DNA from: Limnanthes douglasii subsp. nivea
Lineage: Eukaryota; Streptophyta; Magnoliopsida; Brassicales; Limnanthaceae
Length of the DNA stretch: 64,000 bases
NCBI GenBank assembly: GCA_036936605.1
Contig: JAUPFV010000002.1
Location: 270,266,770 to 270,330,769, forward strand
Reading direction: 5' to 3'
Shown here: piece after piece, positions 28,193 to 38,151 of the stretch
Layout of the letters: each line of letters begins with the position of its first letter
How positions within the stretch are numbered: position 1 is the first letter of the stretch
The notes under the pieces: model-generated
The model's database searches: none
Seen by the model: the letters and a program-made list of their open reading frames with translations, nothing else
What the model was told of the DNA's origin: nothing
Translations under genes and position numbers: made by a program

Positions 28193-31100
28193 ATGTTTAC
28201 AGCGAGGAACGCTCTTGTCAAAGGCGGGTGGCTCAACCTTTCTGAGTTAGAGAAGGCTCAAAAAGTCGAAAGAGAAAGACGAATTGCGGCAGGGTTACCC
28301 ACTTCGCCTGTTGATAGACCAATCACCTCTGCTACAGAGTCAGATCGAGGCTCTTCTTCTTCCAAAGGCACTAAGCCTAGAAAGCTATTCCAAACTAACC
28401 TCTCTCCTATCATCTCTGGTTCTTCGGTCCAAGAATCAGAACCTGCTGTCGAGCCAGGAGTTACAGCCACTAGCTTCAAAAAACCCTCACCCTTCATAGC
28501 AATGGGGTCGGATACGGAGCACTCCCCTGAGAAGCTAGTTGATAGGAGGAAAGGCCAGTTAGTTAAAGACCAAGGGTCTAAAAACACTCCTCTAAGTCGG
28601 GGGAAAAAGACAGCAGCACCGGATCAGAGGTGCCTATTAGAGCCCCCAAGGACAGACTGTCCGGACCGGAGGGCACCAGTCCAAGTCTTCAACAAGAAAC
28701 TTCTGTTCCAGACACTCTACCGGAGAGCAAAAACCAAAGGGGCACTGAGGCCCATCAGTCCGGAGACAAGGCTGAGTCAAACTTGAACCCTCCCCCTACT
28801 ACAGCTGCTGAAATCCCTTCAACGATTATGGAGGAAGTGATGGAGGACTCTGTTGAAGATGCCCCATTTGAGTCTGAGCCCTCCGGTTAGACCAGTAGAG
28901 AGATAGTTGCCAAGAAGGACAAGGGCAAAGAGAAATTGTATTTGAGGCCGGTTAGTTAAAGGCCAAGGGTCTAAAAACACTCCCTCTAAGTCGGGGGCAA
29001 AAGACAACAGCACCGGATCAGAGGTGCCTATTAGAGCCCCCAAGGACAGACTGTCCGGACCGGAGGGCACCAGTCCAAGTCTTCAACAAGAAACTTCTGT
29101 TCCAGACACTCTACCGGAGAGCAAAAACCAAAGGGGCACTGAGGCCCATCAGTCCGGAGACAAGGCTGAGTCAAACTTGAACCCTCCCCCTACTACAACT
29201 GCTGAAATCCCTTCAACGATTATGGAGGAAGTGATGGAGGACTCTGTTGAAGATGCCCCATTTGAGTCTGAGCCCTCCGGTCAGACCAGTAGAGAGATAG
29301 TTGCCAAGAAGGACAAGGGCAAAGAGAAATTGTATTTGAGGCATCCGGATCTGCTGGAGAGCCTAAAAGGAAAAGTGGGGCCTTGTTTTCACAAGGTCAG
29401 TGTTAATTACCTCCTCTCCTTGCAAAAAATCAATTACGTATTCATCCACACAACTGAGCTGGGCAGGATGCATACGAAGTGGGGCATACCAGAAAATGTG
29501 AAGATCAGGATTCCTGTACACCCAGAGACTCCTATGGATTGCAAGTTAAGCGAAGTGGTCATGTTCACGGAGCTATTCAACTGGGGGCTCAGGTTCCCAT
29601 TAGACCCAGAGATTGTCAGATACTTTCATCTGATAAAGCTCTGTCCGACCCAACTGAGCCCCAACGCTTGGTATACCCTCATGTCTTGCATCATGGCATC
29701 AAGGTTGTCCGGGATCCCTCTGCCAATGGAGGACTTTGCTGCAGTGGCCATCCTTTGTAGAAACCACCACATCCCCTTTTACCACTTTAACATGGGGGAT
29801 GATTTCAAGGCGGTGGATGATTTGCTAGAGGCGGAGAGGAATTGGAGGACCCAATTCCTGTTTGTCAGTGGTGCCTGGGAGAACGGCAAAAAGATCAAAT
29901 CCGGAGAGAACCCAAGCCTCCTCAGAAGTAGGTGGAGGAGTGACCGTAAGTATCCTGCCTTATATTTTTGTCTCTTTCTCTTTTCTTTTTAGATTTAGTT
30001 TATACTAATTGGTCTTACTTTTATCTTAGCAGAACTGCCCAAGGAGTTTAGTGACTACCTGAAAGCCGGGCAGGTTACTTGTGGCAAGATTAATGCCTGG
30101 GCTGCTGAGAAATGGGGGAACCGATTCCACGCTTCTTTCACTAGTGGCAACTTGGCAAGGTCTCACTTGTGGAACACCACAGGTCGGAGAGACTTGACTT
30201 GGGAGGAGCTCTCCACTCAGCCTCCTTCGGACGTTGTTCTTAAGAGGACCCATGAACTAGATGGGACACTCTTCCTGCCAGGTCGGGCCAAAGCCCCGAG
30301 GAAGATGAAGGGCAAGAAGAAGAAGGGCAAGAAGGTGGTGGGTGGTGCTAACCCTGCTGATGCAGAGAAGGATGCTCCAATAGACCCGGAGGGGCCAGCC
30401 CAGAGCCAAATTGATGCTGCTCTCTTGGAAGTGGTGGAGCAAGAGACCGAAAAGCAAGAAGCGAACCTCCCAAAACCTCCAAGGGCTTCCAAGAGAAATC
30501 GTAAACATGGAAGCGAAGGCACTGACGGGAGGCTAAGAAGAAGAAAACTTCTAAGGGAGACGAGCTTTCTCTCCGGGCTCTAGAGCCTTCTTTCTAGGCT
30601 GATCCTACTGACCCAACGCATGTCGAGGAGATTCCGGGTGACTTTCACACCGATGAGGTTGAGGGGGGAGATATCAATATTGATGGAGTAGACATCACCG
30701 GTCTTGGTGAGCTTGGTGAATACTTCCTCAATCTTCCCAGAGATGATTTTGCCGGGCCTTACCTTCCTCCGAGCAGCTCCAATACGGTCACTTTTAATGG
30801 TAAGACCTTTATTGTGTTCTAGTGAAAGGGATGCTATAGCCCACTCTTTGTTAAGCAACGTGCAGCTTGTACTTGTGCTGGAGAGACAAGTTCGGAGTCA
30901 GGCAGACATCATTAAAGACCTTAAGTCTGACAAGGAGAAGCTGTCCGATGATCTTCGCACTGCCACCTCCAATGCTGCCATGTTAATGGAAGAAACCGAG
31001 AAGTTGAAGAGAAACCAAAAGGCAAGCACCACAAAAGTCGCCACTTTAGAGGACACCATTAAAGACCTCCGGGAGAAACTATCCGGTCTGGAGAAAAACC

Positions 31101-31555
31101 TTGCTACCTCAAATGGAGAATCCAAGGCCAAAGACCAGATCATCTCCAACTTGACCAACGACAAAATTGCCCTTGAAAATACAGTGTCCAAGGCTGCCGA
31201 GGAGAAAACCACTTTGTTAAGGGAGCAAGAGGCCAAGATCCAGGCCAAGATCGATGCTTATGCCAACCAGATGATCAAAAGCCAAGAGAAAATATTCGCC
31301 AAGGTGAGGTCTGACATGGTTCTACTCTTCCATGAGAAGTTTCCGAAGAGGAACCTATGGGACTTATGGCTTCATGTTGAGTCTGATGACCTCCCGTATC
31401 ATACAATGGCTGATGGAGACTTGAAAGGTTACTCTAGCGCTTCCTCATCCGATGACGAAGAACATACCGGAGAGAGCCCAGACGAAGAGGAAGATGATCC
31501 CAAGGGAAAGAAGAAAGTAGATGAAGGTGAGCCATCTTCAAAGGCTCAACCTTAA
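28193..31555 (+). pseudogene. Antisense extra gene of Tat element 1 (PF04195-like, spliced)
   Basis: A gene opposite to gag-pol, between pol and the 3' LTR. It starts MFTARNALVKGGWLNLSELE at 28193. The central domain (about 29360-29945) has LKGKVGPCFHKVSVNYLL, ELFNWGLRFPLDPEIVRYF and LSPNAWYTLMSCIMASRL, the pattern of the 'putative gypsy type transposon' family PF04195. A GT-AG intron at 29946-30029 (or to 30032) precedes ELPKEFSDYL, a lysine-rich basic stretch near 30290-30340, and a long coiled coil (about 30880-31280). The end is acidic. A 393-base duplication (28553-29340) and a frame break near 30590-30830 spoil the copy shown. Its function is unknown; extra antisense frames are known in Tat/Ogre-lineage elements. 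It converges on the pol end. Confidence 0.8.
28553..29340. repeat. Tandem duplication inside the antisense gene (2 x ~393 bases)
   Basis: Copy 1 at 28553-28945, copy 2 at 28946-29340, nearly identical. The first copy carries a C-to-T stop (GGTTAGACC against GGTCAGACC in copy 2). Confidence 0.92.
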
Positions 31556-31592
31556 CTTATGATTTACTTTTCTTTTACTTTTTATCCAGACT

Positions 31593-31701
31593 AAAGTCCT
31601 TGGAAGGCCAAGGCATTCTTTTTGTAATTGTGTCCAGTATCTGACCGGATATGTTTTTTGTTCTACTTTAACCATTCAAAAGTCCTTGGAAGGCCAAGGC
31701 A
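31593..31701 (+). repeat. Paired stem-loop motif after the antisense gene
   Basis: AAAGTCCTTGGAAGGCCAAGGCA occurs at 31593-31615 and again at 31679-31701, just past the antisense stop codon. CCTTGG...CCAAGG is self-complementary. Element 2 has the same pair at the same place. Confidence 0.75.
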
Positions 31702-32040
31702 ATTTAAGTTATTTCAATGAATGTTTCTGTTTTGCACAAATCTCATCTTCTTTCATTGTTTGTTCCAATTTTGATGGCTAGAGTTTAAATAACCTTTAGT
31801 TATTTTATAGTGAGAGTGTTTAAGTTCTTCGGCTAGAGTTTAAATAGCCCTTAGTTATTTCAATCCGGATAGTGTGACAAAGGACAAAACTTAAAACACT
31901 TAGAAAAATTTTAAGAAGGCATCAAATTTTATTCAAAAGCCCGGACACCTCATTAAAACCTCCCCGTGCCACCAGGGAGGAAAGAGTATGCCCCCAAATA
32001 TTTACATGGATGTTTAAACAAGTAAATATTTACACAAATG
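31702..32040. other. Spacer between antisense gene and pol end, element 1
   Basis: Non-coding. It holds a repeat GGCTAGAGTTTAAATA at about 31775 and 31831, then a C/A-rich stretch containing CCTCCCCGTGCCACCAGGGAGG that is also found in element 2 near 47398. Confidence 0.6.
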
Positions 32041-34392
32041 CTACTCCAAGTACATCCGGAGATGCTCGATATTCCAAGGATGAGTCAAAACTCTTCCATC
32101 TTTGTCTTCCAACCAATATGTTCCAGGTTTAATTCTTTCAACAACCATATACGGACCTTCCCAAGTTGGGGCCAGCTTTCCGAACAGCTTTTCTTTAGTG
32201 TGTAAGAAGACTTTCCTTAATACCTTGTCCCCCGGTTGGAAATCTCTTCTTTTAACTTTGGAAGCAAACCTGCTTCTCATCAAACCCTGATAGTGTGCAA
32301 CTCTTAGGTGAGCTTTAACTCGTCTTTCTTCTATCAAATCAAGTTTACCTCTGATTGCCACCTCGTTAGCGTGTTCGGAGAAGTTGTGAATACGAAATGA
32401 TGGGAGAGTTGCCTTTATGGGAGCTACTGCATATATCCCATAGACCAAAGCAAAGGGTGACTCTTGTGTTGCAGCCCCAGGTGTTGTCTGGTAGGCCCAT
32501 AAGAGCTCTTGTAGATAACTAGGCCACTTTCCAGCAGCCCCTTCCAAATTCTTCTTTAAACCGGACAGTATAATTCTATTAGCCACTTCAACTTGCCCAT
32601 TCGCTTGTGGGTGGAAAGGTGAAGAGAAACAATGTTGTATACCCCTTGAGGCACAGAAACTTTCCATTTCCCTATTGTCGAACTGTGGCCCATTGTCTGT
32701 TGTTATCTTTTGTGGGACACCAAATCTGCAACAGATATTGGATAAAATTAATTTTATAACAGCTTTTGATGTTGTTCCTGCTAGAGGGGCTGCTTCAATC
32801 CACTTCAAAAAGTAGTCTATGGCCACAATTATAGTTTTGCGTCCTCTGGACGCCACAGGGAGAGGCCCTACTAAATCCAACCCCCATCGAGCAAAATGAA
32901 TAGGCTCAGAAATTGACTCTAAAGGAATGGCTGGGACATGAATTTCATTGTTGTACCTCTGGCATGGATCACACCTTCTTACCAATTCCTTAGCATCTTT
33001 CATGATTGATGGCCAATAGTAACCGGCCAGTAAAACTCTTCTTGTTAAAGCTCTGAATCCACAATGGGCTGATCCCTCACCATCATGCAATTCGGAGAGG
33101 ACTACTTGTGACTCTTCATCCCCCAAACAGCGCATGAGAGGTTTACTATAAGATTTTTCATACAACACTTCTCTCAGTATGATGAAACCACGAGCCTTGT
33201 GTTTCAATGTTCTGGCTAGCGACTTATCCGGAGGCACGACACCATCGGAGAGATATTGCAGGAGAGGAAACCTCCAGTCTTGAGGTTGTTTCACTTGCAC
33301 TTCAAAAATTTCCTCTTCTTTACCCTTACTAAGTTGAATGGAGGGGCTTTCCAGCATATGGATCCATGGATATGACTCCGTATATGCTATGGTTGCTAAC
33401 AAGTCTGCTAGCTCATTTTCTGCCCGGGGTATGTGCTCATAGACAACACCTTTAAACCTGAGTGCTTCATTTTTGAGGAGGAGTAAATATTTCACAAGCT
33501 GCTCCTTCTTAGCCTCAGATTGGCCTTGGGCATGATGGATCAGAAGCTGGGAATCACTTAGTAGCTTGACTCTTTTAGCCCCACAAATGTAGGCTAACTT
33601 TAAACCAGCTATAGCTGCTTCGTATTCGGACTCATTGTTAGATGCCCTGAAAGTAAAACAAATAGCCTGGTACATTTTGTCTCCATATGGAGAAGTTAAC
33701 CACACCCCTGCACCACATCCCATAGTGCTAGATCCACCATCTGTTCGGACGACCCATTCCTTTTTATTTTTTATGTCAGTAGTTTGCTCTGAATCCCTGT
33801 CGGAGTGAAATTCAACCAAAAAATCAGCCACAGCTTGGGCCTTGACTGTTGTTCGAGGAGCAAAGTCTATGTCGAAGTCCCCCAACTCTACTGACCACTT
33901 AGTTATTCTGCTTGAAATGTCTGCCTTTTGGAGGACATTCTTCAGGGGAAAAGAAGTCCAGACGATGATGGGATGAGCCTGGAAATAAGGCCTCATCTTC
34001 CTGGCAGCTATCACCAGGGCTAATGCTAGTTTTTCGAGTTTCAAGTAACGCTTTTCTGCATCTATCAAACTTTTGCTGATGTAGTATAATGGATGGGGAT
34101 GACCATTGACCTCCCTTACCAATACAGCACTGATGGCACAACTTGAAACTGCCAAATATACGAAGAGTGTCTCCCCATCAACTGGTTTAAACAAAGTTTT
34201 GGGGAAGGATAGGTGCTTCTTGATCTCATTAAAAGCCTCATCACACTGTGGGTTCCAATCGAATCCCTTTGCACCCTTCAAGGTTTGAAAGAAATGAGCA
34301 CACCTGTCTGAAGACCTTGAGATAAATCTGTTTAAGGCAGCTAATCTCCCCGTTAACCGCTGTACTTCTTTAATGTTACGAGGAGGATCCAT
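32041..34392 (-). CDS. Tat pol, C-terminal part: RNase H, archaeal-type RNase H, integrase
   Basis: An open 783-residue frame, the best preserved part of the element. In order: the usual Gypsy RNase H (about residues 65-190), then a second RNase H of the Tat 'aRNH' type beginning WVVRTDGGSSTMGCGAG near residue 212. The second domain has its acidic residues in DGG, NESEYEA, SDS and ADLLA. The integrase follows, with a zinc motif (HCGF...CDPC, about 435-480), core acids in LDLVGP, TDNGPQF and GQVEVAN (about 500-610), and a C-terminal GPY/F-like module (WEGPYMVVERIKPGTYWLED). The first ATG shown is probably internal, because the RT upstream belongs to the same polyprotein. The RT is separated from it by an in-frame TAG near 34468. 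Confidence 0.9.
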   Translation of the reverse strand: MDPPRNIKEVQRLTGRLAALNRFISRSSDRCAHFFQTLKGAKGFDWNPQCDEAFNEIKKHLSFPKTLFKPVDGETLFVYLAVSSCAISAVLVREVNGHPHPLYYISKSLIDAEKRYLKLEKLALALVIAARKMRPYFQAHPIIVWTSFPLKNVLQKADISSRITKWSVELGDFDIDFAPRTTVKAQAVADFLVEFHSDRDSEQTTDIKNKKEWVVRTDGGSSTMGCGAGVWLTSPYGDKMYQAICFTFRASNNESEYEAAIAGLKLAYICGAKRVKLLSDSQLLIHHAQGQSEAKKEQLVKYLLLLKNEALRFKGVVYEHIPRAENELADLLATIAYTESYPWIHMLESPSIQLSKGKEEEIFEVQVKQPQDWRFPLLQYLSDGVVPPDKSLARTLKHKARGFIILREVLYEKSYSKPLMRCLGDEESQVVLSELHDGEGSAHCGFRALTRRVLLAGYYWPSIMKDAKELVRRCDPCQRYNNEIHVPAIPLESISEPIHFARWGLDLVGPLPVASRGRKTIIVAIDYFLKWIEAAPLAGTTSKAVIKLILSNICCRFGVPQKITTDNGPQFDNREMESFCASRGIQHCFSSPFHPQANGQVEVANRIILSGLKKNLEGAAGKWPSYLQELLWAYQTTPGAATQESPFALVYGIYAVAPIKATLPSFRIHNFSEHANEVAIRGKLDLIEERRVKAHLRVAHYQGLMRSRFASKVKRRDFQPGDKVLRKVFLHTKEKLFGKLAPTWEGPYMVVERIKPGTYWLEDKDGRVLTHPWNIEHLRMYLE

Positions 34393-34467
34393 TTGAAATA
34401 TGGCATTAAGCTGGTACGGATCGGGTTGTATTCCATGCTCACTTATAATATAGCCCAGAAACTTCCC

Positions 34468-35329
34468 GGACTACACTCCGAACACACACTTTTCTGGGTT
34501 TAATTTTAAATTCACCTTTACCAAGTTGGCAAAAGTTTCTTGGAGATCGGACAAGTGCAATTTCTCATCCACACTCTTCACCATCATGTCATCAATGTAT
34601 ACTTCCATATTTCTTCCAATCTGATCAGCAAATGCGTTGTTTACTAATCTCTGATAAGTAGCCCCAGCATTTTTCAACCCAAATGGCATCACCTTATAGC
34701 AATGAAGACCTCTGTCAGTGACAAACGTGGTATGCTCTTGATCCTTTGGATCTACTTGGATCTGATTGTATCCGGAGAAGGCATCCATAAAGGAAAGTAG
34801 CTTGTTCCCAGAGGTGGAGTCTACTAACTGATCAATCCGGGGGGACTGGATACAAATCTTTTGGGCAAGCTCTATTGAGATCTGTGAAGTCAATGCACAT
34901 GCGCCATTTGCCATTTTTCTTCTTTACCAGAACCGGATTGGCAGTCCACAAAGGATATTGAGACTCCTTGATGTGCCCCATCTTTGTGAGCCTGTCAACT
35001 TCTTGCACAATGACATCAGCCTTCTCCTTAGAGAAAGCTCTTCTCTTCTGAACCACTGGTGCCATGTCTCTCCGGACTGATAGGTGATGTGATATTACTT
35101 CTGTTGGAACCCCAGTAACATCAGCATTGCACCAAGCAAAAACGTGCTGATGGTTCTTCAAAAACTTTAACATTTCACTTTTCAACTCGGGTGGCATCTT
35201 AGACCCTATCTTGACACTTTTTCCTTCTTCCAGACAGTGTGTTTCTACCTCTTCAACCGGTATCAACACTCCAGGGATCTCTCTGGGGTCATCAATTTCA
35301 CCCTCACCCCCAGAAAGGCCCTCAAATTG
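34468..35329 (-). pseudogene. Tat pol of element 1: reverse transcriptase
   Basis: Gypsy-type RT. KKKNGKWRMCIDFTDLN lies in the upstream piece (34832-35269). The downstream piece (34471-34914) holds FSGYNQIQVDPKDQEHT, MPFGLKNAGATYQRLV and the catalytic YIDDMMVKS, so the active-site aspartates remain. The two pieces are in different frames: a C-run (G-run on the plus strand near 34840) has one base too many compared with element 2. A TAG follows CVFGV near 34468. Both breaks disable the polyprotein. Confidence 0.88.
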
Positions 35330-36028
35330 CTATTGCTCGTTAATACGGACTGCCCCCACTGTTCGAGGAGCCAGGGCAGTAGCATAACATTCTCTTGCAA
35401 TCTTTTGGTTGCTCTGGACGACTCCAACCTGTCCCTGAACAGCATATTTCAAGCACTGGTGGACTGTTGATGCCACTGCATACATCCTAGAGAGCCAAGA
35501 CCTCCCTAGAATAGCATTATAGCAAGTGGGACAATTCACCACAATAAAGAGTATTCTGACCGTTTTCTTGAAAGGGCCATTGCCCAATAGAACTTCCTCT
35601 TCGAACTCTCCGATCACATCTGTTGAGCTGCCTGTAAAGCCCACAATTGATCTGTCCGAACTCTGAATTACAGCTGGATTTTTCATTCTCTTGTATGTGG
35701 TTAAGAAAAGGATATTGGCTGAGCTCCCAGTATCCACCAGAATGCGTCTTATGTCATTGCCCCCAATAGATGCTCCTATGACAACAGCATCCTCATGAGG
35801 GACAGTAATGTCTCTTAAATCATTTTCATCAAAAACAATGAAGGGGAATGAGTTTTGTGACTGATAGGAAGCCATGCCTCCTTCTAGCTGGGAGGCTAAA
35901 GTATGCACGTGCCTCTTCCTCGAAGAAGCAGTTGGAGCTGTCATAGTGTCCCCTCCGGAAATTGTAAGTGACTCGAAAAACTTAATGAGTCTGGAGACCG
36001 ACCTAGAGCATTCCTCAATAGTAGCCAC
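35330..36028 (-). pseudogene. Tat protease region, element 1
   Basis: Retroviral-type aspartic protease with intact RRILVDTGSSANILF at about residues 93-107 of this piece, followed by the flap-like VIGEFEEEVLLG and NAILGRSWLSRM. It is separated from gag by an in-frame TGA (near 36030) at a position where element 2 has a sense codon. Confidence 0.85.
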
Positions 36029-36034
36029 TCTGTT

Positions 36035-37716
36035 TCAAGTTGGATCAGGATCCAAGTACTCAGATTCCACATCAAACCTTTCAATTATAACTATGGCTCC
36101 CTCCGGAGCAGCATTACTTGGACCAACCCGGTGAGTGTTGTCAGGCCTGTTACCTCCTCTTCTTTTGACGTAAGCCCCCAACTTTCCCCTCTCAATCAAG
36201 TTCTGAACTTCTTGTTTTAACGCTATGCAGTCATCAGTGGTATGACCAATATCATTGTGATATTGGCAAAAAGAGTTATTGTGATGCAATGGGAGACTGC
36301 AATGTAGCTGGTCTCCGGTAATGCACCTCTTCCTTTGTTTTATCAAAAATGGTGGCCACACTTTCTTTCAATTCTGCGAACCACTCTGGTTGGACCCATG
36401 GCCCTCTCTTGTTTCTGGATTGCTGACTCTGAGCTGGAGCAGCTGGCTGAGACTGTGCTTTTGCCCTACCATGCCCCTGTCCGGTCTCTCTTGCTTTGTT
36501 CCCGGACTGATTCTGATTGGGATTTGGTGCCACCGGGGTAGACCTCACCTGCCTGTGCACCCTGGTTTTCTTTGTTTCATCAACGTTTATTTGTTTTCCA
36601 ACCTGATTCAGCAACCCTCACCATGTCATGGCCTTCTTTCTGGTTACTGAGTCAGCTAGATTGCCTGGGTTCAAACCCTGTCTTAGGGATGCTATTGCTA
36701 CCTGTTCGAAGCAATCAACCAACCCATTCTTGGTGTTCACAAAACGGCTTATATATTCTTTCAAGGACTCATTTGGTTCCTGGGCACAATGGATTATTGT
36801 GTCTTCATTGCCCTTTAGCTCTTTACTCCCTACAAACTGCCTTCGAAAGGCTACCCAAAAAGTATCGAAATCATTAATACAACCCTGAGGCAGGCTGTTG
36901 TACCATTTTAGAGCACTCCCCGTAAAGGATTGGGAGAATGCCCTACAAAGTAGTTTATCATCGTCGTCAAAGTTCATCATGAAGTTTTTAAATTGTTCCA
37001 GATGGTTGTCTGGATCAGTACTGCCATCGTACTTCTCTATTTTGGTGCTGTCAAACCTCTTAGGGAGGTTTCCGGACAGAATTTTAGAAGATAATGGAGA
37101 TTGCCTCCAATTTCTTCCACGACTGAACACAGTATCCTCATTGGGAGTTGCAAAGATACCTGCTTCATCGTGAAAAGCGAAGGGATCCATCAGCATTCGA
37201 TCCACATGCCTCCGGCTGTGAGATGACCCTTTACCAATGTTCTTCTTCATCCTTCCATGTCTATCCCTTTTTCTTGAATATTTTTTTTATCTGCTTTTGC
37301 TTCTTTCTATTTCGACCCTCATCGCTGCTGGAGGATAAATATTTTTCAACTTCTTCATCGTCCGAAGAGCTATCAGAAGATTCTGAGCTTGAGCCAGAAC
37401 TCTCCACTGGCTTGGACCGGTGAGACTTTTTGGAGCTGGAATGAGTCTTTTTGGTGCTCACATGAGTCTTTGAGGACTCATGCTCTATGGGGTTGTCGGT
37501 GTGATGAGCAACCGATGCTTTGTACTTTTCTTTCATGCCCATCATAGCATTTTCTGCCCTCAGAGCTTCTATTTCACCTTTCAGCCTATCACGCTCTTCG
37601 ACAATGTATTCATCGTTCTCTCCCACCACTTCGAGCAGAGCTGGTGGTACTTCTGGATTGTCCGGATTCATTCGTACAGACTTTCTTTGCTGGCTTTGAA
37701 TGCTTAATTCAGGCAC
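36035..37716 (-). pseudogene. Tat gag, element 1
   Basis: Capsid/nucleocapsid precursor. A charged N-terminus (37261-37716) has a short coiled coil and a Ser/Asp-rich stretch. It is followed by the retrotransposon gag core (36618-37250) with HLEQFKNFMMNFDDDDKLLC and ALKWYNSLPQGCI. The CQYHNDIGHTTDDC zinc motif near 36230-36270 is of C-H-H-C type. At least three breaks occur (near 37255, 36616 and 36300). Element 2 carries the same regions as one open frame of 473 residues. Confidence 0.88.
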
Positions 37717-37722
37717 CTTCTA

Positions 37723-37741
37723 CTCCCACTGTGGTCGCCAA
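37723..37741 (-). other. Primer-binding site, Tat element 1
   Basis: TTGGCGACCACAGTGGGAG on the minus strand, right after the 5' LTR. Element 2 has TTGGCAACCATAGTGGGAG at the same place. I do not assign the tRNA. Confidence 0.75.
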
Positions 37742-37742
37742 T

Positions 37743-38151
37743 TTGGTGTGGATAATTATTGCCTGAGGGTAGGCTTGTAATTTGGTTGGTGTTTAATAGT
37801 AGTAGGTGGGTGTTATGTATTTGGTGTAGAGAGTAGAGAGATAATTAAGCTGGCTGGTAGCAGTTAATTCTCATTACCCACACTTAATGCAGGTGGTTGG
37901 GTATTTATACCCTGATGTTTGGGCCCTTATAGGCTTTCGGGTCATGTTTAATGGACCCGGGTCATGTTCAAAGACCCATGAGCTCTAAGTAAGAGAGCAA
38001 GTAGCTTAGTCAAGAAGTGTTTAGGTTTTTTAGTACTTTTGTCATAGTTCAAACAGTCCTATGGTCTGAGTATTCGAAGTGGTCTGTCCGGTCCGGAGGC
38101 CTTGGACCGGTCTGTCCTTGTCCGGGGAGCATGCAGAATTCAGACTCATCA
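37743..38151 (-). repeat. 5' LTR of Tat element 1
   Basis: 409 bases; partner of 27336-27746. TATA box (TATAAATA, minus strand) at 37902-37909. Confidence 0.95.

Larger units (their letters stand above)
27336..38151 (-). mobile_element. Ty3/Gypsy element, Tat lineage, complete (10.8 kb)
   Basis: LTRs 27336-27746 and 37743-38151 bound it, both TGGTGTG...ACTCATCA. On the minus strand the order is LTR, primer site, gag, protease, RT, RNase H, second RNase H, integrase, spacer, an antisense gene (plus strand), polypurine tract, LTR. The two LTRs differ at roughly nine positions plus small indels by eye, so the insertion is fairly young. Stops and a frameshift in gag and RT make it unable to act alone. 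It sits inside a LINE ORF1. Confidence 0.95.

Noticed and set aside
28258..28587. 109-residue minus-strand frame
   Set aside because: Reverse-strand shadow of the antisense gene, disrupted in the homologous part of element 2.
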